This document shows positions 36,945 through 47,365 of a stretch of DNA of 64,000 nt, piece by piece. How positions within the stretch are numbered: the first letter of the stretch is position 1; the number at the start of each line of letters is the position of its first letter. The position numbers and the translations under genes are program-made. Source of the DNA: Marsupella aquatica (lineage: Eukaryota; Marchantiophyta); the NCBI GenBank assembly GCA_973895155.1, contig OZ316894.1:17236001-17300000 (forward strand). The letters run 5' to 3'. The notes under the pieces were generated by a model, which was given only the letters and a program-made list of their open reading frames with translations, had not been told where the DNA came from and did no database searches.

Positions 36945-38897
36945 ATGGCGCACAGAAAAGACATGTCGATCGGTATCCTGCTCTGCTGCTCCTGGGCCCG
37001 TGCGCTTTTCCTGCTGTCTCTCGTAGTCTCGTCATCTTGCTCCGTTGTGCGATCATCCAACCCGATCCGGTCGACCGAGGTCGATCCAGCTGCAGCGCAG
37101 GTGTTTCATTCGAAATGGGAGTACCTGAGGCAGGCGACGACCTCGCCCTCGACCTCGCTGCTCCGGAGGGCGGTTCCGGGAGATGGAGATGGAGATAGGC
37201 AAGGACTTGGAGCGGAAGAGCTCGAGATTTGCGAGGAGGTGTACGGGTTCTTCCCGTGCTCGACGACCATCGGCGGAAACCTGTTTCTTTTGATCGTGTA
37301 TGGCTTTCTGCTGCTCAAGTCCGCGCAGTTTCTGTCCTCCGGGAGCGAGCTGCTGCTCACCGTTTTGAATCCGGGCCTAATTGGAGGACTTCTGCTCCCC
37401 ATTCTCGGCGCATTGCCCGATGCGTTGCTCATCCTCGTCTCCGGGCTCTCGGCCAGCGCGGCCGATGCGCAATCGGAGGTGCTGGTCGGCATGGGGCTCC
37501 TCGCGGGGTCCAACATCATGCTGCTCACGGCCCTGTGGGGAGGGTGTCTCTTGTTGGGGCGCTGTGACCTAGTTCGTCAGAGACGGGGGGCGCTCGTGGC
37601 GAAGGAGAAAACGTTGACGAATCCATGGAGCCTGAAGGGAACTGGAGTGACGACGGATCAACAAACGCGAGTGGCTTCGTGGATAATGGTTGCCACGGTC
37701 CTGCCTTACTTGGTGGCACAGGCGCCTGTGGTGTTCGGGTGGTCGGACAAAATAGGGTCAATGTTTGTGTTGGCCGGTTGTGCGATATCTGTGATTGGTC
37801 TTGCAAGCTACTGTACGTATCAGGTTACCTTTCCGTGGATTCAGCAGCGTTGGATTTACAGAGCGAAGGAGAAAGTGCGACAGTCTCTTGCTCTGCACAA
37901 GTTTTCTCAGTTTTCCGCAGAACAATCGTGGGGAAGCCTACTTGACAGCGATGGTGTTACCCCGAACAGGGCGGTTCTTCGTAGGATTCATGCTCACTTC
38001 GATCAGAATTCGGACAGGGCTCTGTCAGAGGCTGAGATGAAAGGGCTGATAATTGGCCTCGAGATCCAGCACGAAGGGAAAGTCCCAGACCAAGCCGAGG
38101 TTGGCGACTGGTTCGCGGATTTTGACTTTTCTAATGACCGACAAATATCTGAGGATGAATTTGTGGAAGGCATGTCAAAGTGGGTGCGCTCCTTTGTTGA
38201 GAAAGCTCCCACAAGGAGTGCTAAAACTAAGCGCGGAGGAGGAGCTGACGAAACCGGACGGAGTGCTTCCAGTGCCATGTATGACACCGGCCCACATATC
38301 TTCTGGAGGAACCACTTGGATCGAGCTCAGTCATCTCTGTCAACTTTACTTGAAGATCAAGTCGATGAGGATGAGGATGAGGATGATGAGAATGAGCAGG
38401 TTCCACCCACAAAGACGCAGGTTATCGTTACCGCCGTCGGTTATTTAGCTCTGGGTGCATTTGTTGCAGGAGTTGTAGCTGACCCATTGGTGGACGCCAT
38501 TGGAAACTTTTCGACTGTGACTGGCATTTCTCCATTCTTCATCTCCTTTGTTGCAACTCCTTTGGCAACCAACTCCAGCGAGGCAATCTCATCCTTGATG
38601 TTTGCTAGGCGAAAGAGGAAGACCAACATCTCCATGACATACTCCCAAATCTATGGTGGCGTGACAATGAACAATACATTGTGCCTAGCTATTTTTCTCG
38701 CCATCGTGTACATTAGAGGTTTGGTCTGGGACTTCTCCTCGGAGGTACTAGTTATTTTGGTGGCCACGGTTGTCATAGGTGCTCTGGCTTCTGTGCGGGT
38801 CACTTTCCCTTCCTGGATGGCTATTGTTGCTTTGATTCTTTACCCATTCTCTATAGCACTAGTTGCAGTCCTCGACTATGTCTATGGATGGGAATGA
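36945..38897 (+). CDS. NCL-type sodium/calcium exchanger with two EF-hands
   Basis: A single uninterrupted frame of 650 residues starts at an ATG in strong context (CTCCATGGC). Residues 1-35 look like a signal peptide. The first exchanger alpha-repeat is at about 150-200 (ILGALPDALLILVSG... GLLAGSNIMLL). Two EF-hand loops follow, D353-E364 and D394-E405, each with acidic or polar residues at the ligand positions. An acidic stretch lies at 472-485, and the second alpha-repeat is at about 527-580 (FFISFVATPLATNSSEAIS... YGGVTMNN). The order alpha1-EF-EF-alpha2 is that of Arabidopsis NCL, a Na+/Ca2+ exchanger-like membrane protein. Transport of Ca2+ out of the cytosol with sensing by the EF-hands is the likely role, by family. 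I see no intron. A broken copy of the 3' half lies 10.6 kb upstream. Confidence 0.95.
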   Translation: MAHRKDMSIGILLCCSWARALFLLSLVVSSSCSVVRSSNPIRSTEVDPAAAQVFHSKWEYLRQATTSPSTSLLRRAVPGDGDGDRQGLGAEELEICEEVYGFFPCSTTIGGNLFLLIVYGFLLLKSAQFLSSGSELLLTVLNPGLIGGLLLPILGALPDALLILVSGLSASAADAQSEVLVGMGLLAGSNIMLLTALWGGCLLLGRCDLVRQRRGALVAKEKTLTNPWSLKGTGVTTDQQTRVASWIMVATVLPYLVAQAPVVFGWSDKIGSMFVLAGCAISVIGLASYCTYQVTFPWIQQRWIYRAKEKVRQSLALHKFSQFSAEQSWGSLLDSDGVTPNRAVLRRIHAHFDQNSDRALSEAEMKGLIIGLEIQHEGKVPDQAEVGDWFADFDFSNDRQISEDEFVEGMSKWVRSFVEKAPTRSAKTKRGGGADETGRSASSAMYDTGPHIFWRNHLDRAQSSLSTLLEDQVDEDEDEDDENEQVPPTKTQVIVTAVGYLALGAFVAGVVADPLVDAIGNFSTVTGISPFFISFVATPLATNSSEAISSLMFARRKRKTNISMTYSQIYGGVTMNNTLCLAIFLAIVYIRGLVWDFSSEVLVILVATVVIGALASVRVTFPSWMAIVALILYPFSIALVAVLDYVYGWE

Positions 38898-40330
38898 GGG
38901 CGATTATTTTAAATAGTTAAGAGCTACTGCAGGGGAGTACATATCTACATAGAAGGAGACAACTTCGAGGGGCAATCAATGGCATAAATTATTTGCCTTC
39001 ACGGTCTGTGTCAAATGGCAATTTTTGTTTTTCACTGCATCGGAGTTTGTTTGAGTAGACAAGGGAACTGGCGAGCCAGAGGAAGACAACACGCTGAGGA
39101 TTATTGGACTTGGGCAGGTAAACACAGCCAAAGAACAAATGCAGAGAAAATTACTCTTGCGGGTGGTCTACCCAAACGGTCTGTAGAACCCAGACGAAGA
39201 TTTCAAGAGCAGGGTCCCGGCAAGGAGAGTTTGCACTCGGTGACAGGATTTTGGCCTTCAAATGTTCCCCTCTCACTCCCTTACTGGAGATATCGGTGGA
39301 TTCTTTGAAGTTACTGCAGGTTGGAGGTTGGGCTGACCGACGTTGGACAGACTCGTTGAGGTTTTCTGAATTCAACAATGATTTCAAAATTTCGTGGCTC
39401 TCGAGTCATGATCTTCGTTTCTGTGGGAGCATGAGGACATGTGCCGAGTGCAATGAATAACATAATTGTTGGAATAGGGAAGTGGTTGAAATTCCACCCC
39501 TGGCAGTGCAAATTTTGCCCTATTGTCCCCGTTTATCAACCTTGGATTAAACAAAAGGCAGTCGTCGGAGTTTTAACCTGATTTAGGGATCGTTCTAGCG
39601 TCGTCTCAGTCACAGGTACAATCAGGTTGACTCTGGTGGGATGACGACCGTCAAAGGACAAGTTTGGCAGTGTCTTGTTGGGGACATCCAAAGTAATACT
39701 GATGTAGGTCAACCTACTTTATGATCAATTGAGTTTTGCCGATTAAGGTGAGTTGCACGATTAGGGCAGTCCGTGGTTTCTTCAGATGAATTAGCACGCA
39801 AGAGGTTTATGACGTTTTTTTCTGTTCGTGACAAGAATTCTTCATGACTGGCTACTTACCACAGGATTGAAATAGGCGTGAACTACAAATCAAGTTGAAG
39901 TTAGTAGTAGAACTCTAAATTTTGGTAAATATAGGTGCGGAAATTCTAGACAACGAGAAACGGCGAGAGGGTCAAACAAAGGAGAACGAGAGGTAGGAGT
40001 CCCACATTCCGAGCTAGAGAATCATCATCACTTTAGGTAGGGCTCGTTGTCAACCGACAATTTCAAGGTGAAGAGTGAGCTCTGATGTGAAGGAAATTTG
40101 TTAAACAATACATCAACTTAGACAAGTACCAATTAATGGCGTGTGCAAGAGAGTTGGGTCATGGGTGCAATGACTACTCGGGAATTCCTGTCTTTGAAAG
40201 TGATACACAGCTCATGCTGATTGAATCATTTCCCGTACTGTTCACAAGGAGGTGTAAACAACAGCTTGTGTACTTCACGAGTCGCTGCCACTGCATGTGA
40301 CCAATATTAATGAGTTGTTTCGAAGAATCG
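38898..40330 (+). repeat. 3' flank of the exchanger gene, duplicated upstream
   Basis: This is the intact partner of 28249-29586 plus 33868-33995. Since similarity goes well beyond any plausible 3' UTR, the event copied genomic DNA. No gene is recognised in it. Confidence 0.85.
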
Positions 40331-41882
40331 TCGTTGCACCCCATCCGGACAATTGATAAAACAAACTTCATCAATCGTTGCTACACTTCATCGTCGTAAG
40401 TTATGAACAACGGCTGAAGAAACCTGTGATTAATTCATTTTGGACAACAACTTACTGCTGCTGGACTGAGCAGACGCCCAAACTCCATCCGAGCAATCGC
40501 TGCTTCTCTTGATCTGACAATCGCAGCTTACTATCATCTCAGCAATCTCTTTTACACTTAATCTGGCTTTTCTCTCGCAGACTTCACCCGAAACCATGTG
40601 AATGGCTCGCAATCGTTCAATAAGGGAGAAATGTTCCCACCTGATCCAAAGTATCCGTTTCAACAATGGGTTTTTGCTTTGTACATTGTTTAGACAGCTG
40701 CTTGTCCAATGGACGACCCCAAGACTTAGCAAAGAACTCCGTAGACATATGACGTAGGAGCAATTTTGTTGTAGTTCTTCATTTTCAATAGTATTGTGTA
40801 ATAGAGTTCTACGGCATGAATGGGGTGACATGCAATGGTGATCATTGCTGTTAAGCCCAAACAATGAGAAACCATAAATTTTCGCACCAACACAGATTGA
40901 CTCACGGGACTCTTGTTGAGATCGTAGGACAGTGCTCAAACCTCAAAGTTGTCTCATTCTTTAAGTTGTCTCATTCTGCTCCAGCAGAGTTGCTAGTGAC
41001 TTACAGCTCATTGTCGAAATTGTCTCATTCTGCTCCAACAGAATTGCTAGTGACTTAGAGCGCAGCACGTTTCAAAGGTCTTCTGGAAGTTGAAATTGTC
41101 TCATTCTGCTCCAAACAGAATTGCTAGCGACTTAGAGCAAAGCACATTCCAAAGGTCTTCTGGGAGTTTCAGCCCCTCTTCAAATTTTTTAGTAGTTCAT
41201 CTGAGAGAATGCTTACACACCCCTGATTTGTGCCTAGAGACTCACCAGGACTTGGCCACATTCAAAACAGCTTCCATCCATTGTGCAGGCCCTTTGAATT
41301 GTGACAGTAGTGAGAAGAGAGTCCGGTTGACATGCCAACCAAGGGCAGTTGATTGAATGATAGAGCAGGGCAGTTGGTCTAAGTCTATCTTTGATTAATG
41401 GGCTAAGGTATCCTGCCTTCTTGTTTCTGGAAGAACAAGCACAGAGTGTACCAAAACCCTGGGGATTCCTGAGCACTCATGGGGATTGATCCAAGAAAAG
41501 GAGAGAATGCTCCAAACTAAGAGCAAACTGTTCAAAGCTCTCATCAAAGAGCCAAGCAAGCTATTTCTCCAGGCCCACCACTCCTGGTATGTCTTGGTGG
41601 GCCAAGTGGCCCTCTCTCCACCTGGTAATATTTATCTGGATGTCTTTGGGGACCCTCCTCCCTGGTACAAGTGATCCCTCTCCAGCTCTAAAACAACACA
41701 ACCCAATTCCTCCCATTGTTTCCCTCGAGACTCCAATCACTCCCATTACTTCTGTGGAGACCGTCCCTCCCCTATTGACAAGCAATTCCCCCTTACGTGT
41801 TCGCCAAATTCCTACTCCTCGGTTCACAAGCAATTTACCTTTCCCTCCTCAGTTCAAAAGTGATTGCGATCCACCTCCAAGG
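40331..41882. other. Intergenic with a short repeat array
   Basis: No coding family is recognised. A small array lies at 40947-41169, and several short frames have no resemblance to known proteins. A solo LTR follows at 41883. Confidence 0.45.
40947..41169 (+). repeat. Direct repeats around TTGTCTCATTCTGCTCC
   Basis: TTGTCTCATTCTGCTCCA, then CAGAxTTGCTAG and GACTTAxAGC, occurs three times (about 40965, 41019 and 41096). A longer part (AAAGGTCTTCTGG) is shared by the last two copies. Confidence 0.8.
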
Positions 41883-42225
41883 TGTTAGGTATTTACTCTT
41901 ACGTCTAGGGTTACGACATGTAACCGTAGTTAGGCTAACCATAGTCGAAGACATGGTTAGGTTAACTAGGATGCACACTATATGCCAAGCGGTGTTTGCT
42001 TGGATAAGTGGAACTAAGGCTCATTGTTACGGAGCCACTTGAGAGATGAGGAGAGCTTGCACTGTGCAGTCTATCATGGTCGACGGGCTTAGAGTTCAGT
42101 AAAACTCTCTTGTGTGTTCCCGTGGACAGACCCTCGAGGAGGTGAACCGAGTATCTCTTGTGTCGACTACTTGCACGTTGGATGTGTCATGGGCTTATCG
42201 TTGCAATTGTTGTTTATGCTCAACA
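41883..42225 (+). mobile_element. Solo LTR, TGTTAGG...CTCAACA family, copy 1
   Basis: 343 bp from TGTTAGGTATTTACTC to GCTCAACA, flanked by CAAGG on both sides (41878-41882, 42226-42230). It aligns along its length with 58159-58503. No internal retroelement sequence is attached, so recombination between two LTRs has removed it. A 44-bp tandem duplication of the end (units starting 42201 and 42245) makes a second CTCAACA at 42263-42269 just outside. Confidence 0.88.
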
Positions 42226-43267
42226 CAAGGGTTCAGAGTTACCATTGCGATTGTTGTCTATGCTCAACACAAGATTGAGGCTAATCAATGCGATTAGCCG
42301 TACAACGCTGCCTGATCCCCACTTTTTGTGACGCTGGTATTAGGTTAAATACTGGGCGCAAATCCCTTTGGTGAATGGATCACATCACAGTGTGCCAAGA
42401 TCAGTCTGTGCCTAAACGGGTTGGGGAGAATGCACCTTCCACTCTACCAACGTTGCTAGTCGTAGCCACCAAGGCACCCCCCAATATCATGCCTGGGTTT
42501 GGAAGAGAGTAGAGTCTTGGGGGATTTGACATAGGGCCCACATTGTCTCACCAAGTGGCAGGATTTTGACATTGGGGTGACATTGTCTCACCAGGACACA
42601 CATAGAGGTATGTCCCTGGAAGCATGAATGACAACAATAAAATCCAAGGGCAATTCTAAGATTCTAGAATTATAACTTCTAAACTTTTATAACCATGCAG
42701 CCTCTTGTTGAGGTTGATTTTCAACCATCTTGTTGAGGAGCTTGATAAGTGATTCAGCTCTGATATCTGTAATCTTCATTTCATTTAGTCCTCTCCCACG
42801 CAAACATTCCAAGTATTTCTTCTTGATATGACTCACCGGCCAGCGCCAATAGGCTGCCCCAAGCAGCCAAATTTCAAAATGGGGCAGCAGAATTCACTGG
42901 CCAACTGCCCGTGAAGGCAACAAACATAATAGAGGAGTTGACCAAGGCTGCCCCAACCAACCCCATAGTTCAAACATTTTATCAACACCATCAGATTTTC
43001 CAATGCAAAGACCACTTGTATGCAACAACCTTGGACAACAGAGCCTCTCAAACATTCTACCAACACCATCAACTTTCCACTATTTTTTCTGACCATTGGA
43101 TCTGGCATTGGATGTGGCAACTAAAGCCTTGGAAAAGGGAGCCTCTCTCACATTTATCAACACCATCAGATTTCTCACTATTTGGGGAAGACTATTGGAT
43201 GTGGCAACTAAGCCCTTGGAGAAGGCAACAAATGTGTTTAATTTGATCTTCCTGTTTGTTTTCTCTC

Positions 43268-43436
43268 TTTAAACCGCCACTAGCCATGACAAAAGTTGGA
43301 TCAACCAGGTTTCACCAATAACGGTGATTTTCCCCTGAAATTGTGGAGCAAACTAGCTCGGTAGAGGAAGGGAGTGAGTGGAATGTGAAAAGTGAAGGGA
43401 TGTCCTGCACACTTCCCTCTTATACATGGCCACTGG
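43268..43436 (-). repeat. Dispersed repeat, copy B (inverted partner of 3177-3340)
   Basis: Read on the minus strand it has CAGTGGCCATGTATAAG, CACATTCCACTCA, CTCCACAATTTCAG, GGTGAAACCTGGT and AGTGGCGGTTTA in the order of copy A. Upstream on this strand a C/T-rich part is also shared in character with copy A. Confidence 0.65.
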
Positions 43437-43647
43437 CTGTAGAGGAGGGAAGGGAGTGGAATGTGTCTCCAAATAGGGGTGAAAGAAAATAATATTTGGA
43501 TGAGTTGTGATCGATAAATCAATGTTTCACTTTTCTATTTAATTTACACATATTTAAAACAATGACAAATAGAAAGAAACTATTCAACTACTCTAATATT
43601 TACCAATAATAAACCCAAAAAACTTTACAACTTCTCTAACATTACCT

Positions 43648-43825
43648 ACTCATAGTTGTAGTCAATGAAATTGTCCTAACCATGAATGTACTCATATTTG
43701 TAGTAAATGAAATTATCCTAACTATCTTTAAAATTTACTCATAGTTGTAGTCAATGAAATTGTCCTAACCATGAATGTACTCATATTTGTAGTAAATGAA
43801 ATTATCCTAACTATCTTTAAAATTT
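43648..43825 (+). repeat. Perfect 89-bp tandem duplication made of ~45-bp half-units
   Basis: Units 43648-43736 and 43737-43825 appear identical. Each has two related halves: ACTCATAGTTGTAGTCAATG with AAATTGTCCTAACCATG, and ACTCATATTTGTAGTAAATG with AAATTATCCTAACTATC. Hierarchical duplication explains this, and the identity of the large units means the last step is recent. Confidence 0.9.
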
Positions 43826-45971
43826 ACTTGATTTATAATTCTCTATTTAATGTTTGTCGTGTCACCTATACATTCTAATGTGTAACACTTCAGGCCTCCA
43901 AATAGTTCAATAAAACAAGCTTATATAACCAAGGGGTACTCTTCTAATTAGGGTTATTGCACATCATAATGTATTAATGCACTCCATAATTCAAACACAT
44001 CAAATAGGTTTATCATGATAAAGGAGTGATCTCATACACCATACATTTCATGTTGATGTGCAATCATGGGAAGCCTTATATATGGCCGCCAGCGACGTCA
44101 GTTAGTAGGCCAAATTCACAGTAAGAAAAAAGCAAACCTTTGCGATCTTTATTTTTAATCGTAGCACCTCAAGAGAGGAGTTATGGCTCGTTAACAATGC
44201 GTGTCAAAAGTCAACCCTTTGAAGACTACAGGGCAGCCATTCCGTTTGGAGCAAAGTCCATAATGATTGTGAAGCTTTCTGTGGGATGCCATGGCGCCAT
44301 CAGTCACGTTGGAGCTCTTGCTGATCAAGCCTGAAGGTAGGTCCTTGCTGATCAAGCCCCAAGCCCAAAGGAAGAGACTGTTGTGTGACAGCATGCTGCA
44401 ATCACCACCGTTTGACATCGTTTGACCAGAGGGCCTGAAGACAGGATCTCTCCCCCAGTTTGACCAACCACAATAAAGAGCAGGGACTTCTGCTAATTGT
44501 GTGAATCAGGTGGAAAGTACAACAGTCATTAATGGACGACCCCAGAGCTGTAAGAAGCGTTTCAAACGTGGCCCAATGTCAACAGAGACCAGAGGCAACA
44601 GAGGCGGCACAAAAGTGCAACAATTGACAGCGACAGACAGTCATGGGGAGGAAGACAAGGCTGTACATTTTTCTGTATAGTATAGAGAGATGGCATTTCG
44701 TTGCATGTCACACAATGCTCCCCTTCAGTAACGGCTCGAATCTGATACGGTACGCGAGTCTTCGGCATTCCCAATGGAGTCACGCTGATTGACACTGGCA
44801 TTGCTATGAAGGGCGTCGTCGTTCTGCTGAAATGGAACTCAATGACACTCTGCCATGTTCAGCGTACAGTGGGGTACGGTATAACCGGCTTCCAAACACA
44901 TTGGATGTTACTTTCTTTCCAGTGAAGAGCATTAATCATTGTGTTGTAGGAGTTCTGCATTCCTGTAAGTTGCGATGTCCACACCAGCCTTTGACACACG
45001 GAAGCATGTCAAGCAACAAACGAGTTGAGCCATATGCGATTGGACATGTTTTCTGATGACAGCTTGGTTCTTTGTCAAGGCCGCGGATCCAGGAGTATAG
45101 CTCTGCGTTAGGAAGCTATAAGGGCTGTACTTTGTAAAGCCAACACACCACCCACCTGTGGTAAACGGCAGCAGCCCTCTTGCCTGCTGAGGCCCCCACA
45201 CGTGAGCAGTTCAAGCCAAATGAATTTCCAGCAAGCAGACAGAAATATGGCACATGTTGGAAAGAGTCGAAAAAGTTAGCTACTGTACACAGAGCTGATC
45301 GAAACTGAAAGGAGCGGAGTAAGTGTCAAGGACATTCCACGCCACTCTCTTGATTTCATGTCAAAGTTATTATCGAGACGGAGGACATTAGAAATGGAAT
45401 ACCTAAATGCTAGCTCAGCTACGAGGTTTTCTTCTTCAAGGGACAACTAAGGGAGCAAGCGCCATATTCCTGCTACGACATGCGCATCCATCCTCTGTAC
45501 AAGGTGAAGTCCAGATGATCTGAACATGGTCACTAGAGACCGGCAGGAACTGTATTTAGAAAAGAGGACCAGCTTACCACAAGATATCTGTACAAGAAGC
45601 TTACACCCACTGACTAATTCTAGTGCCCAAGAATCTAACACAAAATGCCGGAAGGCGGGATCCACCAAGCTGGAGAGGAGGGGGCGGGGGGAGGTGAAGT
45701 AGAGGCTTTACCTATACACAAGAGGAGGAAGAAACGAGATTTGATGAGGAATTCTGTTGGCTCTAATCGATATGGAAAAAAAAATTCGAACTAGAATTTT
45801 TGACCCACATCTTACGACCATCATCCCTGCACTCCGATCAAGAGAGCCGGAGTCCGTCTCGTTGCATAATCGCAGGGACCGCGGCTGCAGTGGTTGCATG
45901 AGGCAATCGATATGCCAGGACAGAGACCCAATTTAGACAAATATCTTCTTCAGCGTCTGCAACTGCGTGTA

Positions 45972-47365
45972 TCACTGCGGGTGACTGGGCTCTTCTCCTT
46001 GTTGTTGCGGTTGTTGCAGCTGTTGTTGTTGTGCCAACAGTTTTCCCTTCTCGTCTTGGATAATGAGGAGTCTGGCTCGTGCGTCCTGTAGATCCCTGTC
46101 CAGCTTTTGGTTCTCGTCACGGACCTCTAGTAGCTCCCTGTCAAGCTTGCGGCTTTCGTCACGCTCGGCAAACAGTTGCTGTTCAAGCTCATGATGCGAT
46201 TGCACGAGCTTCGCGTACGCAGTGGCGTTCTTGGCCATCTTTGTGTGCAACGCTGCCAAATCCGCAGCTGCAGATGCGTCCACCCTCGCCTTTTCGCTCT
46301 CCTCTTTCTCGTAAGCGAGATGCCTTGTGCGGTCCACGAGCTCCACCAAGCGTTTCGTACATTGTTCCACGGCATTGAGTTGCTCATGAAAGGCATCGAC
46401 GGGTTGCTCGTTCGCAAGTCCGTCCACGTACTCGAATGCCGGTGCTGCAGCTTCCTTTAAGATAATTCACAAACAAGAAAAATCCCAGTCAGAGCTACAC
46501 AATTCTCCTGCTCCCTCTGAAAGCGACAAATGCGTTCACTGATTTCCAGTGCCGTCAAAGAGGTCAAACATGTCACCGCTCTCCAGCCGCCGGAGGGCGA
46601 CTGAGATTGAGACAGAATTCGTAGCTCTCGACGACAACCACACTTCGCAAATCGATGCAATCGATGTTCGCCCTTTACACGGATGAATGCAACTGACATG
46701 TAAGTGAATCTGAGGCCGAGAGATTTGACAGTGTCAGCCTTCGACAGGTCTTGACACACACGACATGACATGAAAAGAACGAGGCTATTGTCAGTGAAAT
46801 TCAAAAAGTGAGCGAGTGAGCCAACCTTCTTTTTCTCCCTCCTATTCCGAGGGCTCACGGCGCTGCTGCAGCTTGTGAGTCGTCCTTGAGAGTCAGCTCG
46901 AAGCATGGCCTCCTTGACCTCCATCTCCGTCTCTGCCAGTCGCATAGCATCCTCATGGGTCAGGAACTCCTTGCACTTCTTTAGGAGGTGATCTTTCAGC
47001 CTGGTCGGATTACAGTGCGACAGCTCTCCCTGACAGAATTTGCACTTGGAATACCCCGGTCTCGTGTCGACGAGTGGCGTCCAGAAAGGCCAAATCCAAC
47101 CCTTCTGTCCTACTTGTTTCCTCGGACCCGGTGACAGAGTGCTATCCCCACCTGCGGCATTCTTCCGCCTTCTTTTGGGTGGCAAGCTTCCCGGCGCACT
47201 GTTCGACGGCCTCTTGGATTTGGTTGGAACCACTGGGAGCAGTAGCGAAGGTGGTGGCTGTTGCTGTTGTTGTTGCGGCTGCTGCTGCTGCTGCTGTGGT
47301 GGCTGGTGCGAAGCCAGGGATGCTGGGGCTTGTTCATTGAGGCTCATGATGCTGCCGTTGTTCAA
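45972..47365 (-). CDS. BED-type zinc finger protein with C-terminal coiled coil, two exons
   Basis: Exon 1 is complement(46826..47365), exon 2 complement(45972..46454). The 371-bp intron has GT...AG ends and phase 0, giving 340 residues; a second ATG six codons in is an alternative start. From the N-terminus there is a Gln/Pro-rich stretch coded by CAG/CAA runs, a basic KSKRPSN...PPKRRRKN nuclear-signal-like part, then a BED-like finger: aromatic WIWPFWTPLV, CKFC (C-x2-C) and H-x4-C in DHLLKKC. After a short Arg/Lys-rich link (NRREKKK) comes a long helix-forming domain rich in Glu, Lys, Arg and Leu, with heptad-like leucines and repeated VRDENQKLDRDL, ending Gln-rich. BED fingers bind DNA and come from hAT transposases; no transposase catalytic or dimerisation domain is seen here. 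It is probably a nuclear DNA-binding oligomer. The function is not known to me. Confidence 0.82.

Larger units (their letters stand above)
42300..45971. other. Intergenic, repeat-rich
   Basis: It contains a small array with CAACACCATCA near 42980, 43064 and 43164, one copy of a dispersed repeat (43268-43436, inverted), and the 89-bp tandem repeat at 43648. 44.0-45.97 kb has more balanced composition and may include the 3' UTR of the minus-strand BED gene, but I recognise no protein in it. Confidence 0.45.

Noticed and set aside
43648-43825. Regular repeats that might suggest a CRISPR-like array
   Set aside because: The units are contiguous tandem copies with no unique spacers, in a plant genome.
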